A DNA stretch of 64,000 nucleotides from Microbacterium radiodurans. Its GTDB lineage: Bacteria; Actinomycetota; Actinomycetes; Actinomycetales; Microbacteriaceae. Positions 26,227-36,983 of the stretch are shown piece by piece; positions within the stretch are counted from its first letter, which is position 1; each line of letters opens with the position of its first letter. The notes below the pieces were generated by a model. The model was given only the letters and a program-made list of their open reading frames with translations, was not told where the DNA came from and made no database searches. The stretch spans positions 124,001 to 188,000 of the forward strand of contig NZ_VYRZ01000002.1 in NCBI RefSeq assembly GCF_008710705.1, read 5' to 3'. A program made the position numbers and the translations under genes.

Positions 26227-27210
26227 TCAGCCCGCGCTCTCGGCGCGAGAGTGCAGTCTCGCGCCGAGAGCACTCGGGCGGAGCGCACTGCGGGAGCGGA
26301 CGAGGCGGGCCAGATCCGGCGGCCGGATGCGGCGGACCCCCGCGGCGGTGAGGATGCTGTCGAGCCGGTCGAATTCGACGGCATCCGACCAGCCCCAGTG
26401 GAGGACGTGGCGACTGCCCGCCCTGCGGAGGCGAGCGTCGCGGTCGCGTCGAGCGCGCAGGAGTTCCGCGGCGTCGCCGAATCTGCCGTCGTACTTGAGG
26501 TCGCCGTCCGCCTCCCCGACGATGCGGTCCTCGGGCCAGCGGAAGTCCACGCGGTCCGGGCCGATGACGACCTGCAGTTCCGGTGAGTCGAACCCCAGGA
26601 GTTCCGTGACGCCACGGCTGACCGATTCGAGCGACGATTCGGGCACGGGGGAGGCGCGCTCGAGAGACCAGCGGGCGAGGCGCCGTCCGCGGCTGCTGCG
26701 TCGTACCTCGTTCAGGCCGACGAGGTCTGCCGCCGAACCCGGAAAGGCGCGAGCTGCGTCGGCGACACTGAGGCTGAGCAGTTCGGGTCGACTGCGGGCG
26801 ATATCGACCGCGCATTCGGCGGCACTCGTGAGTGCGATCGCCCCCATCTCGATGATCTCGCGTGCGTCGTCGGTCGTATGGACGCGTAGCCCACCCCGGT
26901 CGCCTCCGGTAGATCTGCCGTCCGCGAGCACGTGCACTTCCGCAGGCTCGCCGATGATCGGCATCCCGAGGAGAACCGCAGCCGACTCGTGGCTGAAGAC
27001 GACGCCGGTGCGCAGCAGGGCCACAGCGTGCACGCGCGCGAGGTAGCGGTCCCAGGGCGCGAGCTGCCTCCAGGCGTCTGCGGGCGCGTACACCCCGCGG
27101 CGCACCGGCACGAGCTCCCCGGCCCTGACCGCTCGGTCGGGGTGCGGGATGCCGCGAGCGCGCAGCAGCGCGACGGGCGATGGACGCAACACGGGAATTC
27201 GATGAGTCAT
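26227..27210 (-). CDS. AbiEi-like / DUF559-like protein
   Basis: A 327-residue protein beginning with an RIPVLRPSPVALLRARGIPH segment like the winged-helix start of AbiEi-type antitoxin relatives (GELVPVRRGVYAP, VFSHESAAVLLGMPI). Its C-terminal part resembles a Vsr/DUF559 nuclease-type fold (RVDFRWPEDRIVGEADGDLKYD, with an acidic pair and downstream basic residues). No toxin partner is adjacent, so it is probably not a toxin-antitoxin system. The last codons lie inside a perfect palindromic repeat. Start ATG at 27210; upstream extension rejected. Function unknown. Confidence 0.72.
   Translation of the reverse strand: MTHRIPVLRPSPVALLRARGIPHPDRAVRAGELVPVRRGVYAPADAWRQLAPWDRYLARVHAVALLRTGVVFSHESAAVLLGMPIIGEPAEVHVLADGRSTGGDRGGLRVHTTDDAREIIEMGAIALTSAAECAVDIARSRPELLSLSVADAARAFPGSAADLVGLNEVRRSSRGRRLARWSLERASPVPESSLESVSRGVTELLGFDSPELQVVIGPDRVDFRWPEDRIVGEADGDLKYDGRFGDAAELLRARRDRDARLRRAGSRHVLHWGWSDAVEFDRLDSILTAAGVRRIRPPDLARLVRSRSALRPSALGARLHSRAESAG
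26237..26270. repeat. Palindromic interspersed repeat, copy 2 (perfect hairpin)
   Basis: Perfect inverted repeat: 14-bp arms CTCTCGGCGCGAGA / TCTCGCGCCGAGAG around the loop GTGCAG. It lies inside the 3' end of the AbiEi-like gene and encodes its last residues. Confidence 0.85.
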
Positions 27211-27322
27211 CCGGTCACGCTGCACCCGGCGGCCCACCGAGCTCGCGCCCTCGCACCCGCCCGGGCACAGCGCGTCGTCCCAGCCGCGCTGTGGAGGAGC
27301 CCCGGGTCCGGTTGCCCTCCCG

Positions 27323-27346
27323 CGAGACGTCAGTTTCGCGCCGAAA
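27323..27346 (+). repeat. Palindromic interspersed repeat, copy 3
   Basis: CGAGACGTCAGTTTCGCGCC followed by GAAA. Same orientation as copy 1, upstream of the AbiEi-like gene. Confidence 0.7.
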
Positions 27347-27364
27347 CCGCGGGCGAACGCCACG

Positions 27365-27392
27365 CTCTCGGCGCGGAAGTGCTGTCTCGCGG
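27365..27392 (-). repeat. Palindromic interspersed repeat, copy 4
   Basis: CTCTCGGCGCGGAAGTGCTG then TCTCGCGG, the inverse orientation of copy 3, which it faces across 18 bases. It lies just after the CPBP protease gene's 3' end. The rest of 27211-27417 holds nothing else that I can support. Confidence 0.7.
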
Positions 27393-27417
27393 AAACGCAG
27401 GGCGCGGACGGGGTGGG

Positions 27418-28173
27418 TCAGAAGAGGGCGGGCCACCAGGCTACGGCGAGCGGGTAGCCGATGAAGGCGATGAGGTCGATCAGCACGTGGGCGACGACGA
27501 GGGGCATGACTCGCCCCCAGCGGTGATACACCCAGCCGAAGACGATGCCCATCGCGATGTTGCCGAAGATCGGACCGATGCCCTGGTAGGCGTGGTAGGC
27601 CCCGCGCAGCGCCGCGGTGCTCAGGATGATCGTCCACGTGCTCCAGCCGAGGCGGCGCAGCCGGTCGAAGAGGTAGCCGATGAAGATGACCTCCTCGGTG
27701 AGTCCGGCCCGGAGAGCAGCGAGAGTCAGGAGCAGGATCGCGGTCCACGCGCCGTCGAGGGGCGCGGCACCCACCTGCACCGTGATCCCGAGCGCGCGAC
27801 CGAGCGCGTAGAGGCCAAGGCCCGGCACCCCGATCACCACGACCAGAAGGATGCCGCCGCCGACGTTCCGGCCGAACATCCGGAAGTCGAGGCCGATCCG
27901 GCGGAACGCCGAGCACCCGGGCTGCCACAGGAAGTAGATCGCGAGGGCGACGGGCGCGAGGTTGAACAGATGCGAGAACACCTGAGACACGATCGACCAC
28001 GGGTCGATCGTCGCGGCCCCCGGATTCAGCGAGGTCGACTGCTCGCCGAGGCTCGCCTCCCGCGTGAGAGCCTGCACGAGCGAAAGCACCGAGAAGAAGG
28101 CCGAGCGACCCACGGATACCGCCAGGACGAGGGCGATCTCCCACCAGAGACGAGTGCGTGACACGTGCATCAT
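27418..28173 (-). CDS. CPBP family intramembrane metalloprotease
   Basis: A 251-residue, multi-helix membrane protein of the CAAX protease/bacteriocin-processing (Abi) family. Motif 1 is LTEEVIFIGYLF (the Glu pair; the usual R three residues on is replaced), motif 2 is GAYHAYQG and motif 3 is VVAHVLIDLIAF. These residues bind the metal. GAAGGATG before the ATG at 28173 supports the start. It lies 39 bases after the Lrp-type regulator, probably in the same operon. Substrate unknown. Confidence 0.88.
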   Translation of the reverse strand: MMHVSRTRLWWEIALVLAVSVGRSAFFSVLSLVQALTREASLGEQSTSLNPGAATIDPWSIVSQVFSHLFNLAPVALAIYFLWQPGCSAFRRIGLDFRMFGRNVGGGILLVVVIGVPGLGLYALGRALGITVQVGAAPLDGAWTAILLLTLAALRAGLTEEVIFIGYLFDRLRRLGWSTWTIILSTAALRGAYHAYQGIGPIFGNIAMGIVFGWVYHRWGRVMPLVVAHVLIDLIAFIGYPLAVAWWPALF

Positions 28174-28212
28174 CCTTCAACCCCCCGCGATGTCAGAGCT
28201 GTGAGGTCGACA

Positions 28213-28761
28213 TCACGGGCGTCGGCGCTTGCGCGTGGGTGATTCGGTCGCGAGGACATGTTCGAGCGGCTGGGGGTCGGCCAGGCGACCGATCGCGAGC
28301 ATCGTCTCGACGCGGTCGATCCCGGGGATCGGCCAGACCTCCTCGACGAGGAGTCGCTGCAGGTCGGCATGATCGCGCACGCGGAACCGGGCCATCAGGT
28401 CGTAGCCGGCAGCAAGCACCAGCACTTCGGTCATCGCGTCGACGGCCTTCAGTGCCGACAGCACGGCGGCCGCGTCGGCATCGCCGGTGAGCCGGAGCGG
28501 CATCACGACGAGCATCGGGTAGCCGAGCGCGGCCCAGTCGAGCTCGATCGTGTGGCGGCGGATGATGTGACCGCGCTCCATGCGTGCGATCCGCTCGGCC
28601 ACCGCGGGTGCCGACATCCCCACGTCGGCCGCGATGCTCCGCATCGAGGCGCGGGCGTCCTCGTGCAGGCGGTGCAGGATGCGCCGGTCGACGTCGTCGA
28701 TCTCGAGCACCTCGCGCTCGGGTTCGAGAAGGGCGCGCAGACGGGTCGGATCGGTCGTCAT
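28213..28761 (-). CDS. Lrp/AsnC family transcriptional regulator
   Basis: A 182-residue protein with an N-terminal HTH (IDDVDRRILHRLHEDAR, then IAADVGMSAPAVAERIARM) and a C-terminal RAM domain (LVLAAGYDLMARFRVRD) that binds amino acids. The ATG overlaps the M20 peptidase stop by 4 bases. Being co-transcribed with two peptidases and close to two peptide importers, it likely senses amino acids from peptide breakdown and regulates this locus; that is inference. Confidence 0.92.
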   Translation of the reverse strand: MTTDPTRLRALLEPEREVLEIDDVDRRILHRLHEDARASMRSIAADVGMSAPAVAERIARMERGHIIRRHTIELDWAALGYPMLVVMPLRLTGDADAAAVLSALKAVDAMTEVLVLAAGYDLMARFRVRDHADLQRLLVEEVWPIPGIDRVETMLAIGRLADPQPLEHVLATESPTRKRRRP

Positions 28762-30128
28762 ACCCCTCCCCGGGCGGTGTCCGCGAAGCCGCTCCGCTCG
28801 AGCTCGCGGAGCACCTCGAGGGTGAAATGCACGTGGTCGAGGAAGTCCTCGACGTAGCCGTGCTCATCGTAGCCGTGCATGTTGCCGGCGGGTCGGAGCG
28901 TGCCGGTGGGGGAGATGATCGGAGCGCCGAGGTGCTCGAGGAACAGCGCACCCGGGCCCGCGCCCGTCATGACGTCGTACACGACCGGCTCGGCTCCGAA
29001 AGCGCTGCCGGCCGCACGGAGAACGGCATCGCCGAACGCCGACTCGACGGGCGAGAACGCCGGGGGAATCGACCGCACGACGGTGAGGACGACGTCCGGG
29101 TTCAGCTCGGCGAGGTGCGCGCGGACGGCGTCGACGATCTGCTCCGGCTCCATTCCGGGGACGAGCCCGAATCGCACGCGCGCCGTCGCCGAGGCCGGGA
29201 TGCTTTGACGCACACCCTCGTCGAGGTCGAAGCCGGACAGGCTGATGGACGGTTCGAAGATGAAACGCGTGGCGAGCTCCGCGGCCGTCCCCGGGAGATG
29301 AGGGGTCACCCCGGGCCGAGCGATCGAGGGCCCCGGAAGCGTGATGTCCGCGGTGCGACGTTCCGCGCGCGCGTCCGGGACGAGGGCCTTCTCACGGACA
29401 CCCGCGACGGCGATGCGCCCGTCCGCGGTGCGCAGCGAGGAGACGGCGGCCATGAGCTCGAGCGGCGCAGACCGCAGGATGGACGAGTAGGACGGATGCT
29501 GCGCCGAGGCGAGGATGTCGAGCGTAAGCTCGATCTCGAGCGAGCCGCGGCAGCCGAAGCCGACGGCGGGGCGACCGTCCTCTTCACGCAGGTAGCTCTC
29601 CCACAGGCACGCATCGGCACGGAGCTCGCGAGCGTGGGCCGCGAGGACGTCGCCGAGTCCGGGACTCCCGATCTCCTCGCAGGGGTCGGCGAGGTAGATC
29701 AGGCCGAACGGCGTCCGGCCGTCGTGCTCCTCGATCCACAGCCGCAACGACGCGAGGCGCCCCGCGGCATCCGCCTTGTCGTCGCAGGCGCCGCGGGCGT
29801 ACATCGCTCCGTCTCGGATCTCGGCGGCGTACGGGGGCGAGGACCAACGCGCCGGATCGCCCTCGGGCTGCACGTCGTAGTGGTTGTAGAGCAGCAGGGA
29901 AGCGTCGCTCTCGCCGGCGCGGAAGCCGACGACCACGGGCCCGTAGCCGGGGATCTCGTACCGGTCGACGCGGTCCATCAGGGGCGCGAGCCGTTCCTCG
30001 ATCCAGTCGGCGGCCTGGCCGATCGCGTCGAGGTCGCCGGCGACCGTCGGGAAGCGGCAGAGATCCTGCCAGCTTCCGACGATGTCGGCGGCGTCGCGGT
30101 CGATCCGCGGATCGCGGGCCACCGTCAC
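28758..30128 (-). CDS. M20/M25/M40 family metallopeptidase (dipeptidase-like)
   Basis: A 456-residue zinc peptidase. Metal and catalytic residues: His and Asp of YNHYDVQPEGD near 85, Asp of ARGACDDKADAAG near 118, catalytic Glu pair PCEEIGS near 155, and a final His in NMHGYDEHGY near 430. The length and the ARGACDDK motif fit the peptidase branch more than DapE or ArgE. GTG start overlapping the M24 peptidase stop by 4 bases (GTGA). Probably cytoplasmic hydrolysis of imported di- or tripeptides. Confidence 0.9.
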   Translation of the reverse strand: MTVARDPRIDRDAADIVGSWQDLCRFPTVAGDLDAIGQAADWIEERLAPLMDRVDRYEIPGYGPVVVGFRAGESDASLLLYNHYDVQPEGDPARWSSPPYAAEIRDGAMYARGACDDKADAAGRLASLRLWIEEHDGRTPFGLIYLADPCEEIGSPGLGDVLAAHARELRADACLWESYLREEDGRPAVGFGCRGSLEIELTLDILASAQHPSYSSILRSAPLELMAAVSSLRTADGRIAVAGVREKALVPDARAERRTADITLPGPSIARPGVTPHLPGTAAELATRFIFEPSISLSGFDLDEGVRQSIPASATARVRFGLVPGMEPEQIVDAVRAHLAELNPDVVLTVVRSIPPAFSPVESAFGDAVLRAAGSAFGAEPVVYDVMTGAGPGALFLEHLGAPIISPTGTLRPAGNMHGYDEHGYVEDFLDHVHFTLEVLRELERSGFADTARGGV

Positions 30129-31285
30129 TTGCCTCGGGGGAGCGAGACCGGGGTGAGCTCGTACGGGTAGTCCGAGATCAGCTCGTAGCCGTCCTCGGTG
30201 ACGAGCACGATGTCCTCGAGGCGGACGCCGCCGAAGCCCTGTCGGTAGCACCCCGGCTCGATGGCGATGACGTCGCCGGCCACGAGCACGGCGTCGTTCT
30301 GGTTGAGGCTCGGCGGCTCGTGCACCTCGAGGCCGACGCCGTGGCCGAGCGAGTGGAAGTAGCCCTCGTCGAGGACTTCGCCGGGCTTCTTCGTCAGCTG
30401 CGTGGGCTGACCGGCCGCCTCGATGGGCTCGCAGGAGATGCGGTGCAGCTCGGCGACCGGCAGACCGGGGCGGATGGCGGCGAGCGTCGCGTCGAACGAC
30501 TTCTTGACGATGTCGTAGTAGAACGCCAGCTCGTCGTCGATGTCTCCCTTGACGAACGTCCGCGTCATGTCCGAGTTGCCACCCGACGCGATGTCGCGCG
30601 GGCAGATGTCGACGGTCACCGGTTCGCCGGCCAGGATCTGACCCGATCCGGCGTGGTGGCCGATGCACGTCTGCGGGCCGTGGGCCACGATCATGCCGGC
30701 GTCCTCGCAGCCGTTGCGCAGGAACACGGCGCGGATGCGGTCCTTCAGGTCCTCGCAGGTCAGCGGCACACCGTCGAGCACCAGACCGCCGTCGGCGTCG
30801 AGCGTCGCACGATCGATCGCATCGGCGACGAGTGAGACCCCGGCCTCGGCGGCGACCTGAGCGCGACGGATGCCGGCGAGCTCGTGCGGCGTCTTGACCC
30901 GGCGACGCTGCACGAACAGATCGCGGTCGACCTGCACGTCGATGCCGTTCGCACGCAGGTGATCGGCGACCTCGAGCGGGAAGGTCGGCGGGACGGCCGC
31001 CGCGGACACGCCGAGTCGACGGCAGGCCGCGACGAGCGTCGACAGTTCGGCGAGATCCGGGTCCTGACCCGCGGCGCGGAAGTCGTCGAAGCCGAGTTCG
31101 TCGAGGGGGAAGACCGTCATGCCGGGAACATCGCGCATGCGCGCCGCCTCGAGCGATTTGATCGCCACGTGCGGAGCCCCGCCGATCTCGATGTACAGGA
31201 ACGGATCGTGCACGTCGTGAGGAATGACGTGGCGCATGTCTGCGGCCAGTGTGCTCGCGTAGATGAGGATGGCGTCGTCCACCAC
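30125..31285 (-). CDS. M24 family Xaa-Pro peptidase
   Basis: A 386-residue pita-bread metallopeptidase. An N-terminal creatinase-like domain (about 1-145) precedes the catalytic domain with metal ligands in VTVDICP, GNSDMTR, SLGHGVGLEVHE, AIEPGCY and VRLEDIV. It probably cleaves Xaa-Pro dipeptides. The start is one of two adjacent GTG codons (31285 or 31282) behind a GAAGAGAG sequence; the long upstream extension has no conserved sequence. First gene of the peptidase operon, divergent from a peptide ABC importer. Confidence 0.92.
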   Translation of the reverse strand: MVDDAILIYASTLAADMRHVIPHDVHDPFLYIEIGGAPHVAIKSLEAARMRDVPGMTVFPLDELGFDDFRAAGQDPDLAELSTLVAACRRLGVSAAAVPPTFPLEVADHLRANGIDVQVDRDLFVQRRRVKTPHELAGIRRAQVAAEAGVSLVADAIDRATLDADGGLVLDGVPLTCEDLKDRIRAVFLRNGCEDAGMIVAHGPQTCIGHHAGSGQILAGEPVTVDICPRDIASGGNSDMTRTFVKGDIDDELAFYYDIVKKSFDATLAAIRPGLPVAELHRISCEPIEAAGQPTQLTKKPGEVLDEGYFHSLGHGVGLEVHEPPSLNQNDAVLVAGDVIAIEPGCYRQGFGGVRLEDIVLVTEDGYELISDYPYELTPVSLPRGK

Positions 31286-31656
31286 GGCTGCTCTCTTCCG
31301 GTCGGTTCGGCCGCGACGTGCGGTTGACCGCGACTTTACATCACTGGGTCGAAGCCGTGCTCCGGCCTTCGTTACAGAGGTTGTTCGAACCATTCTCGTC
31401 AGTATCGAAGGCCCAGGACACCTCGTCGTCAGCCCGCGGGGATGGCGCACCGATCTCTACGCGCAGCACCGGCGCATCAGCGCGAGCAGGATGACAACCT
31501 CGGCGCGAGAATTATTGCCGACATGTAACGGTTTCGGGCTCGATGCGACCACGAGGCCCGTGCACGCTTATCGTCGCTGTATATCCCGTGCTCCGGACGT
31601 CGGCGTGGTTTCACCGTCGCGGTCTGCGAGCGCGTACCCGTCACCCAGGAGGAAAC
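31286..31656. other. Divergent regulatory region between peptidase operon and peptide importer
   Basis: 370 bases with no credible gene. It contains a locally AT-richer patch (about 31505-31540) and a TATATC (about 31580) that may be a -10 element for the importer. It must hold both divergent promoters and any site for the Lrp-type regulator. I could not pick out a convincing operator. Confidence 0.5.
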
Positions 31657-33267
31657 ATGTCGAGACGACGTTGGGGAGTCGGCGCGATCGCGCTGGTGTC
31701 CGCCGTCACGCTCACGCTGACCGGTTGCTCGGCCGGCGGCGACGGCGACACGGGCGGAGGCTCCAATGCCTCCGCGATCATCACCACGAACGGCACCGAG
31801 CCGCAGAACCCGCTGGTCACGTTCGGGACCACCGAGACCGGCGGTGGGCGCATCCTCACCTCGATCTACGCGGGTCTCGTCAGCTACAACGCCGACGGAA
31901 GCATCCAGAACGAGGTCGCCTCCTCGATCGAGAGCGACGACAACGTCGTCTGGACGATCACCGTCGCCGACGGCTGGACGTTCAGCAACGGTGACGCGAT
32001 CACCGCGCAGACCTTCGTCGACACCTGGACCGCAGGTGCTCAGGACGTCGACGGCGCGTACTGGTTCTACACGATCGAGGGCGCGTCGGACGACGGAAGC
32101 ACCGCTCCCACCGGCCTCGAGGTCGTCGACGACATGACGTTCACCGTCACGCTCAAGGCGCCCGACGCCGACTTCCCGCTCCGCCTCGGCTACACGGCCT
32201 ACATGCCGCTCCCGTCGGTCGCGTTCGACGATCTCGCAGCGTTCGGCGAGAGCCCGATCGGCAACGGTCCGTACATGCTCGAGGACGAGGGCGCCTGGCG
32301 CCACAACGAGGGCATCAACCTCGTTCCGAACCCCGACTACAACGGTGTTCGCGAGGTCGCGAACGACGGTCTGAACATCGTCTTCTACACCTCGCTCGAG
32401 TCGGCCTACGCCGACGCTCAGGGCGGCAACCTCGACGTGCTCGACACGGTGCCCGACACCGCGTTCGCGACGTACGAGAACGACTTCCCCGAGCGTTCGG
32501 TCAACCAGCCCGCCGCGATCTACCAGGGCTTCAACGTCCCCTTCTACCTGCCGGGCTTCGGCAACGACGAAGAGGGCCAGCTCCGCCGTGCGGCGATCTC
32601 GATGGCGATCAACCGCGACGAGATCACCGAGACGATCTTCCAGGGCACCCGCACCCCGGCGACCGACTTCACGTCGCCGGTCGTCGAGGGCTGGAGCGAT
32701 GACCTGCCCGGCTCCGAGGTCCTCGAGTACAACCCCGAGGAGGCGAAGGCCAAGTGGGCCGAGGCCGAGGCGATCAACGCCTACACCGGTCCGTTCACGC
32801 TCGCCTACAACTCCGACGGCGGACACCAGGCATGGGTCGACGCGGTCGCGAACAGCATCTCCAACACCCTCGGCATCGAGGCGAGCGGCCTGCCGTTCCC
32901 GACCTTCGCCGCGGCTCTGGACCTCCGCACCACCGGCACGCTCACCGGCGCCACCCGCGCCGGATGGCAGGCGGACTACCCGTCGCAGGGCAACTTCCTG
33001 TCGGCGCAGTACAGCACCGGCGGCAGCTCGAACTACGAGGGCTACACCAACCCCGAGTTCGATGCGCTCCTGACCGAGGCCGCCTCGGCTCCGTCCGTCG
33101 AGGACGCGGCCGGTCTGTACGAGCAGGCTCAGGAGATCCTGATGCGTGACCTGCCCAGCGTTCCGCTGTGGTACCAGAACGCGGTCGGCGTCTGGGGCGA
33201 GGGCGTCGAGAACGTCGTCTTCGGCTGGGACTCGGTGCCGCTGTACAACCAGGTGACCAAGGGCTGA
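31657..33267 (+). CDS. Peptide ABC importer 1, substrate-binding lipoprotein (SBP family 5)
   Basis: A 536-residue extracytoplasmic binding protein. A signal peptide ends in the lipobox LTGC with the lipidated C24, then a Gly/Ser/Asp-rich linker. SBP_bac_5 features are present: LTSIYAGLVSYNADG, WTFSNGDAITAQTFVDTW and ISMAINRDEI. A strong ribosome binding site (AGGAGG) precedes the ATG at 31657, so the longer open frame is rejected. Its substrate class, oligopeptides, is inferred from family and from adjacent peptidases. Confidence 0.95.
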   Translation: MSRRRWGVGAIALVSAVTLTLTGCSAGGDGDTGGGSNASAIITTNGTEPQNPLVTFGTTETGGGRILTSIYAGLVSYNADGSIQNEVASSIESDDNVVWTITVADGWTFSNGDAITAQTFVDTWTAGAQDVDGAYWFYTIEGASDDGSTAPTGLEVVDDMTFTVTLKAPDADFPLRLGYTAYMPLPSVAFDDLAAFGESPIGNGPYMLEDEGAWRHNEGINLVPNPDYNGVREVANDGLNIVFYTSLESAYADAQGGNLDVLDTVPDTAFATYENDFPERSVNQPAAIYQGFNVPFYLPGFGNDEEGQLRRAAISMAINRDEITETIFQGTRTPATDFTSPVVEGWSDDLPGSEVLEYNPEEAKAKWAEAEAINAYTGPFTLAYNSDGGHQAWVDAVANSISNTLGIEASGLPFPTFAAALDLRTTGTLTGATRAGWQADYPSQGNFLSAQYSTGGSSNYEGYTNPEFDALLTEAASAPSVEDAAGLYEQAQEILMRDLPSVPLWYQNAVGVWGEGVENVVFGWDSVPLYNQVTKG

Positions 33268-33292
33268 GTTCGGCTTCCGTCGATCATCGAGT

Positions 33293-33327
33293 ACGGTGTC
33301 CGGGGCGCTTCGCGTCCCGGACACCGT
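33293..33327 (+). terminator. Strong hairpin between lipoprotein and permease genes of importer 1
   Basis: A 16-bp stem with one G-T wobble and a 3-base TTC loop. The outer 12 bp (ACGGTGTCCGGG / CCCGGACACCGT) are perfect. There is no T-run. It probably partly terminates or protects the mRNA 3' end so that more binding protein than permease is made, as in many SBP operons. Confidence 0.6.
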
Positions 33328-33383
33328 GCTGATCGGCCTCATCGCCCTCCGCCACCCCGTACCCATTTAGGAACTATTCGTCG

Positions 33384-34313
33384 ATGCTCTGGTTCATCGG
33401 TCGACGGCTGCTGCAGCTGATCCCCGTCTTCTTCGGGGCGACCCTTCTCATCTACGCCCTCGTCTTCCTGCTGCCGGGAGACCCGATCGCCGCCCTGTAC
33501 GGCGATCGACAGCCGTCGCCCGCGGTCATCGAGGCGGTGCGCGCGCAGTACAACCTCGACAAGCCCTTCATCGTGCAGTACTTCCTCTACATCGGGGCGC
33601 TGCTGCAGGGCGACTGGGGCACGACCTTCTCGGGACGCCCCGTCATCGATGTGATGGCCCAGGCGTTCCCGATCACCCTTCGCCTCGCCGTCCTCGCGCT
33701 CGCCATCGAGGCCGTGTTCGGCATCGTCATCGGCCTCATCGCCGGCCTCCGCAAGGGCAAGCTGTTCGACGCGAGCGCCCTGGTCGTGAGCCTTCTGCTG
33801 ATCTCGGTGCCCACGTTCGTCATCGGCTTCGTCCTGCAGTATCTCCTCGGCATCAGGCTGGGGTGGTTCCGCACCACCGTGAGCGCGGGCGCGCCCTGGG
33901 ACGAGCTGCTCCTGCCCGCGATCGTGCTGGCGACCGTCTCGTTCGCGTACATCGTGCGCCTCACGCGCTCGTCGGTCGCGGAGAACCTGTCCGCGGACTT
34001 CGTGCGCACGGCCACCGCGAAGGGGCTCAGCCGCCCCCGCGTCGTCACCGTCCACGTGCTCCGCAATTCGCTCGTCCCCGTCGTGACCTACCTGGGCGTC
34101 GACCTCGGGTCCCTCATGGTCGGCGCGATCGTCACGGAGAGCATCTTCAACATCAACGGCGTCGGCGGCACGATCTATCGCGCCATCACGATCGGCGAGG
34201 GACCCACGGTCGTGTCCTTCGTCGCCATCATGGTGATCATCATCATGCTGGCGAACCTGCTCGTCGATCTTCTCTACGCCTGGCTCGACCCGAGGATCCG
34301 CTATGCCAAGTAA
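33384..34313 (+). CDS. Peptide ABC importer 1, permease (DppB type)
   Basis: A 309-residue, six-helix inner-membrane permease. It begins MLWFIGRRLLQLIPVFFGATLL and has the cytoplasmic EAA loop FVRTATAKGLSRPRVVTVHVLRN near residue 210, which docks the ATPase. LLPGDPIAALYG is typical of DppB/OppB. It overlaps the next permease gene by 11 bases. Confidence 0.95.
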   Translation: MLWFIGRRLLQLIPVFFGATLLIYALVFLLPGDPIAALYGDRQPSPAVIEAVRAQYNLDKPFIVQYFLYIGALLQGDWGTTFSGRPVIDVMAQAFPITLRLAVLALAIEAVFGIVIGLIAGLRKGKLFDASALVVSLLLISVPTFVIGFVLQYLLGIRLGWFRTTVSAGAPWDELLLPAIVLATVSFAYIVRLTRSSVAENLSADFVRTATAKGLSRPRVVTVHVLRNSLVPVVTYLGVDLGSLMVGAIVTESIFNINGVGGTIYRAITIGEGPTVVSFVAIMVIIIMLANLLVDLLYAWLDPRIRYAK

Positions 34314-35249
34314 TCTCCGCCGGAATCAGGACCACTTCGTCGCTCCCGAGGAGGAGACGCCGCTCCAGGCGATCGACGCGGTGTCGACCGACGACAAGCC
34401 CCGCACCGTCTGGAGCGACGCGTGGCAGTCGATGCGCCGTCGGCCCATGTTCTGGGTCTCCGCCGTGCTGATCGTCCTCATCCTCGTCATCGCGGCGTTC
34501 CCAGGACTGTTCTCGCCGGTGTCGCCGACGGCGAACTGCCAGCTCGCCGACAGCAACGGCGGCCCCGCGGCGGGGCACCCGTTCGGTTTCACCCGCCAGG
34601 GGTGCGACGTCTACGCACGCGTCATCTACGGCACGCAATCCTCGATTCTCGTCGGCGTCGTCGCGACCCTCATGGTGGCGATCTTCGGCTCGATCGTCGG
34701 CGCGCTCGCGGGCTACTACGGAGGCATCCTCGACGCGATCCTCTCGCGCGTCGCCGACATCTTCTTCGCCATCCCCACCGTGCTGGGCGCCATCGTGTTC
34801 ATGTCGGTCGTCCCCGAGCGCACACCGCTCGTGGTGGCGCTCGTCATCGCCGTCTTCGCCTGGCCGCAGATCGCCCGCATCATGCGCGGCGCGGTGCTCA
34901 CGGCCAAACAGGCCGACTACGTCGTCGCGTCGATCGCCCTCGGCGTCTCGCGCTGGCGAGTGCTGCTGCGTCACGTGCTGCCGAACGCGATCGCACCGGT
35001 GATCGCCGTCGCGACCGTCTCGCTCGGAACGTTCATCGTCGCCGAGGCGACCCTGTCGTTCCTGGGCATCGGGCTGCCGCCGACGGTCATGAGCTGGGGC
35101 AACGACATCAACGCCGCCCGGCAGTCGCTGACCACCAGCCCGATGGTGCTGATCTACCCCGCCGCCGCTCTCTCCGTGACGGTGCTGTCCTTCCTCATGC
35201 TGGGCGACGTCGTGCGCGACGCCCTCGACCCGAAGGAGCGTGCGCGCCG

Positions 35250-35253
<4 letters not shown>
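34303..35253 (+). CDS. Peptide ABC importer 1, permease (DppC type)
   Basis: A 316-residue second permease. A cytoplasmic N-terminus of about 45 residues leads into MRRRPMFWVSAVLIVLILVI. The HPFGFTRQGCDVYARVIYG region and the EAA loop YVVASIALGVSRWRVLLRHVLPN are standard for DppC/OppC. Pairs with the preceding DppB-like subunit to form the channel. The stop overlaps the ATPase start by 4 bases. Confidence 0.95.
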
Positions 35254-36974
<1,721 letters not shown>

Positions 36975-36983
36975 CCCGCGCGC

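Noticed and set aside
26227..27210. Toxin-antitoxin pair (AbiE type)
   Set aside because: The AbiEi-like resemblance is partial and no AbiEii-like toxin gene is adjacent.
26195..27392. CRISPR array
   Set aside because: Only four diverged palindromic copies with unequal spacing and a gene between; no spacers and no cas genes.
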